Under the pieces are notes generated by a model. That model saw nothing but the letters and a program-made list of their open reading frames with translations. It was not told the origin of the DNA and searched no databases. DNA of 64,000 nt from Pseudomonadota bacterium. Lineage in GTDB: Bacteria; Pseudomonadota; Alphaproteobacteria; Sphingomonadales; Sphingomonadaceae. The stretch is taken from contig JAEWZX010000001.1 in the NCBI GenBank assembly GCA_023394965.1, positions 1 through 64,000 of the forward strand. The letters are read 5' to 3'. The stretch's first letter is position 1; each line of letters opens with the position of its first letter. The position numbers and the translations under genes are program-made. Of this stretch, positions 33,029 through 41,345 are shown in pieces.

Positions 33029-34203
33029 GCGCGAATTGCCAGCAGGCCGCCGAACAGGTCGGCAACGGCGTTGCCGCCGCCCTGCGCGGCGTGGATTGCG
33101 TCGCAGGCGAGGCAAGCGCTGCCGCCTTCGGCAGACTGTTCGCTTCGGGCGGGCAGCTGAGCATGGTGCTGACGCTCGTCCTCACATTATTCATCGCCTT
33201 GTTTGCATTCGCTTTGTTAACGGGGCGCACCAATATCGGCGTGAGGTCGCTGGTCCCGCGCATGATGACGCTCGGCCTCGTGCTCACATTTGCCACCAGC
33301 TGGATCGCTTATCAGAGCGTAGTCTGGAATCTGGCGGTGCTGACGCCGGATTATCTCGCCGGGATTCTTACCGGCGGCAGCGGATCGGCTACTGACACGT
33401 TTGCTCAGAAAATCGATGTGGTGTTCCTTGCCATTCAGGAAGCGAGCGGCGGGAACGAAGATTTCTCCGCTTTCTCGCCCGAAGGGATGATGTGGCTGGG
33501 GGCGATGCTGTTCATGCTGGGCACGGTGGGCCTGTTGGTGACGAGCAAGATAGCTCTGGGCGTGCTCGTCGCGCTTGGCCCGCTGTTTGTGGTCATGGCC
33601 TTGTTCAATGGCACCCGCGGGCTTTTTACCGGCTGGCTGAAGGGCCTGACAATGTGCGCACTTGCACCGCTTTTCGCGGTGCTTGGGGGCAGTGTGATGC
33701 TTGAACTGGCTGTGCCGATCCTTGGGGTTCTCACCGCCACACCAGGGCAGGTCGACCCGCAGGCAGCGATGGGCTTCTTTATGATTGGGGCCGTCCATGT
33801 GGCATTGATGGTACTGGTCCTGAAGGTCGCAGGGGCGATGGTCGCAGGATGGACGGTGTTTGGATTGGTCGCAGACAAGGATGAAAAATCCAGTCCCGCT
33901 CCCGCCCTGCAAACGGCAGCACCCGGTGCTGCCGCACTGGCCCAGGCGCAAGCTGCCAATCAGGTAAGTTCTCAGGCGCGCAGAATCGATGTGTCTGCCG
34001 TGCCGACTGCACATGCCGCCAATGACAGCGGCGCTTCCGGTGGCGCAGGCGGCACGCGTGTGACCAAGGTTTACGCTACGTCTTCAGGTTCCGCTCAGCA
34101 ATCCATTGCCAGCAAAGCCCGGGTACGCGGCTCCGGTATCGGCAGCCGGTTCAGATCTGCCGCGCCCAAGGCCCTCGACCGTTCCATGGAGAAACATGCA
34201 TGA
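33025..34203 (+). CDS. virB6: VirB6/TrbL-like inner-membrane channel protein
   Basis: A 392-residue polytopic protein with about six hydrophobic segments between residues 45 and 285, including the conserved-type LGPLFVVMALFNGTRGLFTGWLKGL loop-helix. This is the core signature of VirB6/TrbL. The last 110 residues are Ala, Gln and Ser rich and probably flexible and cytoplasmic. It overlaps virB4 and virB9 by four bases each (ATGA), leaving no room for virB5 before it or virB8 after it. VirB6 forms part of the inner-membrane conduit. Confidence 0.88.
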   Translation: MSANCQQAAEQVGNGVAAALRGVDCVAGEASAAAFGRLFASGGQLSMVLTLVLTLFIALFAFALLTGRTNIGVRSLVPRMMTLGLVLTFATSWIAYQSVVWNLAVLTPDYLAGILTGGSGSATDTFAQKIDVVFLAIQEASGGNEDFSAFSPEGMMWLGAMLFMLGTVGLLVTSKIALGVLVALGPLFVVMALFNGTRGLFTGWLKGLTMCALAPLFAVLGGSVMLELAVPILGVLTATPGQVDPQAAMGFFMIGAVHVALMVLVLKVAGAMVAGWTVFGLVADKDEKSSPAPALQTAAPGAAALAQAQAANQVSSQARRIDVSAVPTAHAANDSGASGGAGGTRVTKVYATSSGSAQQSIASKARVRGSGIGSRFRSAAPKALDRSMEKHA

Positions 34204-34970
34204 CCCGCGCGATTATTCCCGCGCTCGCTCTCGCCCTGCTGGCTGTCCCCGCAGCAGCACAGGATTCGCGCCTTGTCGAAGTAATGTATGACGAGGCTAA
34301 GGTGGTTCGTATCGATGGCCGTGTCGCGGTGCAGGCGAGCATCATGTTCGGAGACGACGAAGTTATCGAGAATGTTGCCATTGGCGACAGCGCGACATGG
34401 CAGGTGACCCCTAACAAGCGGGCAAATATCCTGTTCGTAAAGCCGCTGGAACCGCGCGCTTCAACCAATCTGACGGTCGTGACGAGCAAGCGCACCTATC
34501 TTTTCGACCTTGTGGCGAGCCCGAGCGCCAAACCACTTTACCTGATGCGGTTCGTTTATCCCGACGAGCCCAAGGAAGAGCCTGTACAAATGGCTGCGGC
34601 ACCCAATGCCGTGGAACAGCAGGCAGCCAATGATCCCTATGCAGTGGTCGATCCGGCCGATCTCAACTTTGCCTGGAATGCTTCGGGCGATCCGGAACTG
34701 CTGCCCGAAAACACCTATGACGATGGCACGGCCACCTTTCTGACCTGGCCGGATGGCAAAGATGTTCCCGCTATCCTGGTGGTGAATAGCAAGGGTGTCG
34801 AAGGGCCGGTGAATTTCACTGTGCGCGGCGACACAATCGTTGTCGACGGCGTGCCACGCACCATTGTGCTGCGTTCCGGTGAAGACAGTGCTCAACTAAT
34901 CAATGCCGGGCCCGAACGGCCCGCTGCCAGCGCGGGCGGCAAGCCCGCTCTTGCTTCGAAAGGGAGGTAA
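34200..34970 (+). CDS. virB9: VirB9-like outer-membrane core component
   Basis: A 256-residue exported protein with signal peptide MTRAIIPALALALLAVPAAA. The N-terminal beta domain contains MFGDDEVIENVAIGDSATWQVTPNKRANILFVKP and VTSKRTYLFDL, and the C-terminal domain FAWNASGDPELLPENTYDDGTATFLTWPDG with later VVDGVPRTIVLRSG. This is the standard VirB9/TrbG signature. VirB9 normally forms the outer-membrane core with VirB7 and VirB10. No VirB7 lipoprotein is encoded next to it. It is coupled to virB6 by a four-base overlap. Confidence 0.93.
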   Translation: MTRAIIPALALALLAVPAAAQDSRLVEVMYDEAKVVRIDGRVAVQASIMFGDDEVIENVAIGDSATWQVTPNKRANILFVKPLEPRASTNLTVVTSKRTYLFDLVASPSAKPLYLMRFVYPDEPKEEPVQMAAAPNAVEQQAANDPYAVVDPADLNFAWNASGDPELLPENTYDDGTATFLTWPDGKDVPAILVVNSKGVEGPVNFTVRGDTIVVDGVPRTIVLRSGEDSAQLINAGPERPAASAGGKPALASKGR

Positions 34971-34973
34971 CCG

Positions 34974-36110
34974 ATGCGCCTTGCCATGCGACTGCCCGAG
35001 AAGAAGCCGGGCGACGACCGGATCGCCAACGATATCGATCCGCGCGATGATACAGACGCCGAAATCATCGATCTGGCGCAGCGGAATGCCTTTCCCGCAG
35101 TGGCGCGCCCTGCAGGCAAGTCCGATGCGCTGGGACTGGTCGCCGGTATAGCAGTCGTTGCGGGCCTCGGCTTGGTAACTTTGTGGAGCATGAACTCTGC
35201 GCGGGTTGCCCCACCGGAGGGGATTGGGGGGCAGGTAGCTCCGGTAGAGGCCGTTCCCCCGACACCCGCTGCTCCGGCCGCTGTCGCTAACGCACCCGGT
35301 CAGCAGGTCGCTGCTTCACCCCGCCTGGATCCTGCGCCGCAGCCGGTGCTCGCCGCCCAGCCGCAACCGGGCATGGCCTCAAACCCCTATGCCAATCCAA
35401 CAGTGGTTTACGACGCGGGCAGTTCTCCCGCCACCCTGGCTCTTGCGGAACCGGGTGCAGCCGGAGATGCTGTGACTGCAATTGCGGGCGCGACGGGCAA
35501 TTCGGCCAATGATTTCGCCAGCCGGATCGGTGGCGTCGGCGGCACCCCTGCGCAGGCCAAGGCGATGGTCAATCCCACCACTACCGTCACCCAAGGAACG
35601 CTGATCCCTGCCATCCTGGAAACTGCCATCGACACCAATGTGCCCGGCTATGTCCGCGCGGTGGTGAGCCAGGACGTGCGCAGTTTCGACGGGAGCAAGG
35701 TACTGGTTCCGCGATCCAGCCGCCTGATCGGTCAGTACCAGTCAGGCCTACAGAATGGCCAAAAGCGCGCTTATGTCATCTGGACGCGCCTGATCCGTCC
35801 GGATGGAGCATCCGTCAACCTGGCATCCCCGGCTGTGGGGTTTGACGGAACCACCGGTCTTGCTGGCAAGGTTTCGGGCGCCAGCTTTTTCAAGCGCTTC
35901 GGTTCGGCCATGCTACTCTCGGTTGTGGGCGGCGTCGGCTCGCTCGCAACCGGCGGTGCGGCCGGTGTCCTTATCGGCGGTGCCAGTTCGTCTGCAGCGG
36001 CAACGGCGGCGCAGCAGGATGGCCAGCGCGGCCCAACGGTGCGCGTCCGGCAGGGAGAACCGATCCGCATCTTCACAGCGCGTGATCTGGACTTTTCCTC
36101 GGTAAGCTGA
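34974..36110 (+). CDS. virB10: VirB10-like envelope-spanning core component
   Basis: A 378-residue protein with a cytoplasmic start, one transmembrane helix (about residues 49-68), a Pro/Ala-rich periplasmic stretch, and the C-terminal TrbI/VirB10 domain. Typical segments are TLIPAILETAIDTNVPGYVRAVVSQDVRSFDG, VLVPRSSRLIGQY, the antenna-type hydrophobic loop SAMLLSVVGGVGSLATGGAAGVLIGG and the end RQGEPIRIFTARDLDFS. VirB10 links inner-membrane energy to the outer-membrane pore. It starts three bases after virB9. Confidence 0.93.
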   Translation: MRLAMRLPEKKPGDDRIANDIDPRDDTDAEIIDLAQRNAFPAVARPAGKSDALGLVAGIAVVAGLGLVTLWSMNSARVAPPEGIGGQVAPVEAVPPTPAAPAAVANAPGQQVAASPRLDPAPQPVLAAQPQPGMASNPYANPTVVYDAGSSPATLALAEPGAAGDAVTAIAGATGNSANDFASRIGGVGGTPAQAKAMVNPTTTVTQGTLIPAILETAIDTNVPGYVRAVVSQDVRSFDGSKVLVPRSSRLIGQYQSGLQNGQKRAYVIWTRLIRPDGASVNLASPAVGFDGTTGLAGKVSGASFFKRFGSAMLLSVVGGVGSLATGGAAGVLIGGASSSAAATAAQQDGQRGPTVRVRQGEPIRIFTARDLDFSSVS

Positions 36111-36122
36111 GCCGAAAAGCAC

Positions 36123-37148
36123 ATGAGCGCCGATATCCATCCGTTTCATCCGGACGATCATCCCGAAGAGGATGCACCTGCGGTCGATTTGCAGGGCGAG
36201 CGGAGCGTCTATCTCGACGCCTATCTTGCGCCCTTCCGCGAATGGCTGGACCGTGACACGGTCACCGAAATCCTGGTCAACGGACCGGGTGAGGTCTGGG
36301 TGGAAGACGCATCGCTCGGCGGAATGCAAAAGATTGTCCGGCCCGAGATCGACGATCGGTTGATCCAGCGCCTTGCGGAGCAGGTTGCCCGCGTCAGTCA
36401 TCAGGGGATCAACAGGGAGCATCCGCTTCTGGGGGCAACATTGCCGGGCGGGGCCCGTGTGCAGTTTTGCGGGCCGCCCGCCGCGCGCAAGCACTGGGCA
36501 ATGGCAATCCGCCGCCACCGTCGGCTCGATCTTCCGCTGGATGCTTACGACACCGGGCCGCTTGTGCCGCAGAAACAAGGGGCCATGCCCGATGCTCAGG
36601 GCGAACCGGTTGCCTTTCTGCGCGAAGCGATACGGCAACGGCGCACTATTCTGGTTTCCGGCGGTACCAGCACGGGGAAGACCACTTTTCTGAACGCAAT
36701 GCTGGGAGAGATCCCACGCGATGAGCGCGTCGTGCTGGTCGAGGACACGCCCGAACTGAAATTGCCGGGCAAGAACGGCGTCGGTCTCGTTGCGGTAAAG
36801 GGGGAGCTCGGCGAAGCGAAGGTGACGGCCAATGAACTGCTGCAGGCGGCCCTGCGGCTGCGGCCCGATCGGATCGTGCTGGGGGAATTGCGCGGCGCGG
36901 AAAGCGTCAGCTTCCTGCGCGCCATCAACACCGGCCATCCGGGCAGCTTCTCCACCATTCACGCCAACAGCCTGCGCGGTGCGCTGGAACAATTGTCGCT
37001 GATGGTCATGCAAACGGGAATCGGCCTGACCCGGACCGATACGATTGCCTATGCGTCGAGCGTGATCGACGTGATCGTGCAACTTGGGCGGGATGGATCG
37101 GGCAAGCGCGGTATTACCCAGATTGCCGAAAGCCATACTCTCGTTTGA
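36123..37148 (+). CDS. virB11: VirB11-type hexameric ATPase
   Basis: A 341-residue traffic ATPase. The N-terminal domain has LDRDTVTEILVNGPGEVWVE, followed by Walker A GGTSTGKT at residues 180-187, the Asp box region ERVVLVEDTPELKL, Walker B RPDRIVLGELRGAE and the His box TGHPGSFSTIHANS. VirB11 hexamers at the inner membrane switch the system between pilus assembly and transfer. It is the last gene of the cluster; no virD4 coupling protein or relaxase follows. No clear terminator was seen after it. Confidence 0.95.
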   Translation: MSADIHPFHPDDHPEEDAPAVDLQGERSVYLDAYLAPFREWLDRDTVTEILVNGPGEVWVEDASLGGMQKIVRPEIDDRLIQRLAEQVARVSHQGINREHPLLGATLPGGARVQFCGPPAARKHWAMAIRRHRRLDLPLDAYDTGPLVPQKQGAMPDAQGEPVAFLREAIRQRRTILVSGGTSTGKTTFLNAMLGEIPRDERVVLVEDTPELKLPGKNGVGLVAVKGELGEAKVTANELLQAALRLRPDRIVLGELRGAESVSFLRAINTGHPGSFSTIHANSLRGALEQLSLMVMQTGIGLTRTDTIAYASSVIDVIVQLGRDGSGKRGITQIAESHTLV

Positions 37149-37252
37149 CGGCATCCTCGATCAGCAGTCTCGGCAACCTTAGCTTTCCGTAGCGTCGGTG
37201 ATAAAAGGCTAGGCAGTCGCCTGCACAACACTTGCCAAAAATATACGGGCCC

Positions 37253-37273
37253 TTGCGCAACAATAATGCGCAA
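37253..37273. promoter_or_regulatory. Inverted repeat upstream of TonB receptor
   Basis: TTGCGCA (37253-37259) and TGCGCAA (37267-37273) form a perfect 7-bp inverted repeat with a seven-base AT-rich centre, 79 bases before the receptor start. The symmetry suits a dimeric regulator. No T tract follows it. The binding protein is unknown. Confidence 0.4.
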
Positions 37274-37351
37274 ACCCTTGCTTGCATACGAATGTGTGAT
37301 AGCAATGGGGCCATAGGCCGCAATAGACGGTCACATGGAGAGGAGAGGGTT

Positions 37352-40282
37352 ATGAAAGTAAGGGCTTCCTTGCTTGCGGGGATTTGCGCGAGCGCTATTT
37401 CGTTTCCAGCATTTGCGCAGGAGGTGCCGGACGACGAGCTCGACAGTCGCCGGGTAACCAACAATGTCATCATCGTCACCGCGCAAAGACAAAACCAGTC
37501 CTTGCAGGAAGTCCCGATCGCGGTCAGTGCTTTCGACGCAGCGGCTCTTGAATCCCAGCAGATCGAAAATGCCAGCGATTTGCAGCTGACCCTGCCTAAC
37601 GTCTCCTTCACCAAGTCGAACTTCACGAGTTCGAGCTTCACCATTCGCGGCATTGGTGACCTGTGCGTGGGTGTTACCTGCGACAGTGCAACCGCGATCC
37701 ACACCAACGGCTCGCCACTTTTCGGTACGCGCCTGTTCGAAACCGAATATTTCGACCTTGAACGGGTCGAGGTTCTTCGCGGGCCGCAGGGAACTCTGTT
37801 CGGGCGCAACGCCACCTCGGGCGTGGTCAATGTGGTAACGGCAAAGCCGGAACTTGGTACCTTCGGCGCTGCTGCAGAATTCGAATATGGCAATTACAAC
37901 AGCATCAAGACCAAGGGCATGATCAACGTGCCGCTCGGCGATACGATTGCTTTCCGCGCTGCCGGATTCTACCTCAATCGTGACGGCTTCACGACCAACC
38001 TTTACGACAATAGCGATATCGACGGGCGCGATATGTACGCCGTTCGCGGCTCGCTCCGTTTCGAACCTACCGCATCGACCACGCTGGATCTCATGGCCTT
38101 TTACTTTCGCGAGAAAGACGATCGCCTGCGCATCCAGAAGCAGGCCTGCCAGAGGGACCCGACGGGCGTATTGGGCTGCCTGAACAATCGGCTTGATTTC
38201 GACAAGACCAATGCCAATTCCACCCTGGCATCCGTTTTGCCCTCGGTGGAACTGTTCCGTATTCAGGGCATTCCAGAGCAGCTGGCGCTGGGCAGCATAT
38301 ACGGGCCCGACGGCTACGCGAATTTCAACGAACCGGATGATGTGCGTACCGTAAACACGTCGTTTACGCCGGACTACTTTGCCGACGAGTTGCAGCTTCA
38401 GGCGCACCTCAGCCAGGGTATCGGTTCGATGAATCTGTCGCTTACCGGCATTTACCAGGAAACGACCGTTGATTCCCGGCAGGATTACAATCTGGGTGTG
38501 CTGGACCGGTCAGGTTACGCCACCGGTCTGAATACGCTGGCCTTTTTCGCAGCGAACGGTATTCCTACAGGCCTGCCTGCACCAGCCCCCGCCTTCGTTC
38601 CCGGATCGAACGCCTATTTTGCTCCAATCGCTGCGGCGCTGATCCCGAATGGACCGAACGGCCAGCTGTGCACATCGGATAACGATGATGGCAACCTCGG
38701 GTCCTACGAAGGAAATTCGATCTGCTCGGATGCGCCTTTGGCTTTTGACCGGTCGGTCCAATATCAAACGGCGTGGTCTGGGGAAGCGATCCTGTCGAGC
38801 GACTTCGACGGACCGTTCAACTTCCTCATTGGCGGGATCTATGCGCAGACCGATGTCAGCGAGAACAGCTATTACGTCAATTCCTTCGGCCTCGACTATG
38901 CCACGGGGATTTTGGGCACGTTCTCGGCCTTTGCCGCGGGGGCGCCGCCGTCTTATCTCGCAACGTCGATGTATCGGAACAACACGACGGACTTCAAGCT
39001 GAAGAGCTTCGGTATTTTCGGGGAGGTATACTTCGACATAACCGAAGATCTGACCTTTACGGGCGGTCTGCGTTATAACGACGATACGAAATCGGTCGCA
39101 GCGCGAACGACCTTCGCCAACTTCCTTAATCCATTTGGCAATGGCGATCCATTCACCTCGCCTTTCGTCGGCGGCTTCGATGCAGATGCCGGATTGGCCG
39201 GAAATCAGTTGTTACAGGAACGCGACGTCAGCTTTGATGCGATCACGGGCCGGGCCGTTCTGGATTATGCGATCTCGCCCGATAACAGCCTCTATTTCTC
39301 CTATTCTCGGGGTTATAAATCAGGCGGTATCAATCCACCTCTTTCGCCGCTTTTTGCCGTACCCGAAAATTTCGGTTCCGAGAAAATCGATGCCTTCGAA
39401 ATCGGCTCGAAGAATACCTTCCTCGACGGCGCGGCACAGGTGAATCTCACGGGCTTTTATTACAAGTACAAGGATCTCCAGCTCAGCCGTATCGTGGCGC
39501 GGACTTCCGTGAACGATACGATCGATGCCAATATCTGGGGGCTGGAACTCGAAACCATTCTGCGGCCGAGTTACAATTGGCTGATCAACATGAATATCAG
39601 CTACCTTAATACCAAGGTGGCCGGCGATCAGTTCTTCAGCAATCCGCGCGATCCGGGCGGTGGTGACCCGACTGCGGTCATCATCAAGGACATCTCTAAT
39701 GCGTCCTTCTGCGCTGTTACCGGGGCAGGGGCCAATGCATTTGTCGGGCTTGTGAACGCCGGGCTTGGCCTGCAAGCGCCCGGTGCCTTCCCGGCAGACG
39801 GGGGAATTGCATCCACCGGTGCGTTCAGCATCTGTAGTGTTCTGGATGCCCAGACTGCCAATCCGGCCTTCGCCGCGCTTGGCCCTATCGATGTGCTCAG
39901 CCCTGGCGTCGAAGTGAACCTGCGCGGAAACAGGCTGCCGCAGGCACCGGAATACAAGGCTTCCGTCGGGGTTCAGTATACGGCGGAATTCGGGGACGGA
40001 ATGTCGCTCGTACCGCGTTTCGACCTGGCTTTCACGGGCGAACAATATGGCAATGTATTCAATGGGCGTGTCAACAGGATCAAACCCTTCGTTCAGTCGA
40101 ATGCTTCGATCCAGTTGAACGGAACCGATGATCGCTGGTTCGTGCGCGGCTTTGTCCAGAACATCTTCAACAGCAATTCCGTAACGGGCCTTTACGTCAC
40201 GGACGCGTCTTCGGGCAATTTCACCAATATCTTCACGCTCGATCCACGGCGCTACGGCATTGCGGTAGGCGCGAAGTTCTGA
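37352..40282 (+). CDS. TonB-dependent receptor
   Basis: A 976-residue receptor. The ATG at 37352 has GGAGAGGAGAGGG upstream and gives the signal peptide MKVRASLLAGICASAISF ending at AFAQEV. The TonB box is NVIIVTAQRQNQSLQEVPIAVSAF, with plug motifs LQLTLPNVSF, SFTIRGIG and VLRGPQGTLFGRNATSGVVNVVT, the common siderophore/xenobiotic-type plug. Late barrel segment DPRRYGIAVGAKF ends in phenylalanine. Several cysteine pairs lie in predicted loops (QKACQRDPTGVLGC). It is monocistronic with its own terminator and an upstream inverted repeat. Substrate unknown; the plug type differs from the receptors at 9999 and 56019. Confidence 0.92.
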   Translation: MKVRASLLAGICASAISFPAFAQEVPDDELDSRRVTNNVIIVTAQRQNQSLQEVPIAVSAFDAAALESQQIENASDLQLTLPNVSFTKSNFTSSSFTIRGIGDLCVGVTCDSATAIHTNGSPLFGTRLFETEYFDLERVEVLRGPQGTLFGRNATSGVVNVVTAKPELGTFGAAAEFEYGNYNSIKTKGMINVPLGDTIAFRAAGFYLNRDGFTTNLYDNSDIDGRDMYAVRGSLRFEPTASTTLDLMAFYFREKDDRLRIQKQACQRDPTGVLGCLNNRLDFDKTNANSTLASVLPSVELFRIQGIPEQLALGSIYGPDGYANFNEPDDVRTVNTSFTPDYFADELQLQAHLSQGIGSMNLSLTGIYQETTVDSRQDYNLGVLDRSGYATGLNTLAFFAANGIPTGLPAPAPAFVPGSNAYFAPIAAALIPNGPNGQLCTSDNDDGNLGSYEGNSICSDAPLAFDRSVQYQTAWSGEAILSSDFDGPFNFLIGGIYAQTDVSENSYYVNSFGLDYATGILGTFSAFAAGAPPSYLATSMYRNNTTDFKLKSFGIFGEVYFDITEDLTFTGGLRYNDDTKSVAARTTFANFLNPFGNGDPFTSPFVGGFDADAGLAGNQLLQERDVSFDAITGRAVLDYAISPDNSLYFSYSRGYKSGGINPPLSPLFAVPENFGSEKIDAFEIGSKNTFLDGAAQVNLTGFYYKYKDLQLSRIVARTSVNDTIDANIWGLELETILRPSYNWLINMNISYLNTKVAGDQFFSNPRDPGGGDPTAVIIKDISNASFCAVTGAGANAFVGLVNAGLGLQAPGAFPADGGIASTGAFSICSVLDAQTANPAFAALGPIDVLSPGVEVNLRGNRLPQAPEYKASVGVQYTAEFGDGMSLVPRFDLAFTGEQYGNVFNGRVNRIKPFVQSNASIQLNGTDDRWFVRGFVQNIFNSNSVTGLYVTDASSGNFTNIFTLDPRRYGIAVGAKF

Positions 40283-40310
40283 TCACACCGGTCACAGGTG
40301 GGAGAGGGAA

Positions 40311-40337
40311 GGGGCGGCCTCGCGGTCGCCCCTTTTT
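40311..40337 (+). terminator. Rho-independent terminator after TonB receptor
   Basis: GGGGCGGCC (40311-40319) pairs with GGTCGCCCC (40324-40332), loop TCGC, followed by TTTTT. It lies 28 bases past the receptor stop and faces the convergent transporter gene. Confidence 0.88.
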
Positions 40338-40341
40338 GCCG

Positions 40342-41070
40342 TCATCGATTGTTTGTCGAAGCGAAGGGTGAAAAATCTGTTTCGGTATCGAAGATCTCCA
40401 CCCCCTCGACACGTTTGAGTGTGCCGACCACTGCGTAGGTCACGGGGGTGAGCAATGCTTCCCATGCGGTTTTGATTGCCCATTGCGACAGAACGATTTG
40501 CCACAAGAGCTCGACCGGCCATCCGGCCAAGCCCCAAAAGGCCAGCGGATAGAAGATCAGGCTGTCGAGCCCCTGTCCCACCACGGTCGAACCAATCGTT
40601 CGCATCCACAGATAGCGCCCATGCGTCCACACCTTCATTTTGGCCAAAACATAGCTGTTGGCGAATTCGCCAGCCCAGAACGCAACCATCGAAGCCAGCA
40701 CGATCCGCCAGCTGTTGCCGAATACGAACTCGTAAGCGTCCTGCCCCGGCCAGCCTGCCGCCGGGGGCAGCTGCACCACGATCCATGCCATGAAAGCCAT
40801 GAACAGCAGGGCGGCGAACCCCGTCCAGATCACCCGGCGAGCGCGGGCATAGCCGTAAACCTCGGTCAGGACGTCGCCGATAATATAACTCACCGGAAAG
40901 AACAGCACGCCCGCACCGAAGGACCATTCCCCTATCCCCGGCAGGGTCATGTAGCTGGGTTTCGATGCCCCGATCAGGTTCGATAATAGCAGGATGGTGA
41001 CGAAAGCCGCCATCATGAGGTCGTAGTAACGGAACTGCGGCTGGGACGGGGCCGGTGGCATTTTTTCCAT
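40342..41070 (-). CDS. yhhQ: Queuosine precursor transporter, YhhQ/VUT family
   Basis: A 242-residue inner-membrane protein with about six hydrophobic segments. The family opening is clear (FRYYDLMMAAFVTILLLSNLIGASK), followed by the signature FPVSYIIGDVLTEVYGYARARRVIW and later WMRTIGSTVVGQGLDSLIFYPLAF. YhhQ imports queuine-pathway precursors (preQ0, preQ1) for tRNA wobble-base modification. It stands alone, convergent with the TonB receptor and 60 bases from tRNA-Arg. I saw no preQ1 riboswitch-like structure in its short upstream region. Confidence 0.9.
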   Translation of the reverse strand: MEKMPPAPSQPQFRYYDLMMAAFVTILLLSNLIGASKPSYMTLPGIGEWSFGAGVLFFPVSYIIGDVLTEVYGYARARRVIWTGFAALLFMAFMAWIVVQLPPAAGWPGQDAYEFVFGNSWRIVLASMVAFWAGEFANSYVLAKMKVWTHGRYLWMRTIGSTVVGQGLDSLIFYPLAFWGLAGWPVELLWQIVLSQWAIKTAWEALLTPVTYAVVGTLKRVEGVEIFDTETDFSPFASTNNR

Positions 41071-41130
41071 GAAAAGACAGCTACTGCCGATTGGCCCTGG
41101 ACGAAAGTGACGTTATGGCGATCCGCGAGC

Positions 41131-41207
41131 GCGCCCGTAGTTCAACTGGATAGAGCACGAGCCTTCTAAGCTTGGAGTTGCAGGTTCGAGTCCTGCCGGG
41201 CGCGCCA
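41131..41207 (+). tRNA. tRNA-Arg (anticodon UCU)
   Basis: A 77-base tRNA. The acceptor arms GCGCCCG (41131-41137) and CGGGCGC (41197-41203) pair perfectly, with discriminator G and encoded CCA at 41205-41207. The anticodon loop is CTTCTAA, giving UCU, which reads AGA/AGG. The T arm GCAGG-TTCGAGT-CCTGC is canonical. Confidence 0.96.
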
Positions 41208-41222
41208 ATATCCCGTTCCATC

Positions 41223-41259
41223 GAACACGAAACACATGTCAATCACCCGTCTGATCGGG
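41223..41259. repeat. Dispersed repeat, copy 2 (partner at 16078-16115)
   Basis: Shares CATGTCAATCA-x-CCGTCTGAT and flanking GAACAC and GAAA with the copy at 16078, same orientation, about 33 of 38 positions. It begins 16 bases after the tRNA-Arg 3' end. It does not include tRNA sequence. Function unknown. Confidence 0.55.
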
Positions 41260-41345
41260 CCGCTGAACAGGGGGCGGCCCGTCCGGCCCCGTTTGATCGA
41301 GGGTTGGGGCGGGGCGGATCGTGCCGCCGCCGCCCGGCAGATCGA

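Noticed and set aside
33025..34203. A virB8 or virB7 gene hidden between virB6 and virB9
   Set aside because: virB6 and virB9 overlap by four bases and the other frames contain no signal-anchor or small lipoprotein pattern.
16078..41259. Calling 16-41 kb a genomic island bounded by attachment sites
   Set aside because: The repeats are imperfect, do not include the tRNA 3' end, and no integrase or recombinase gene is present.
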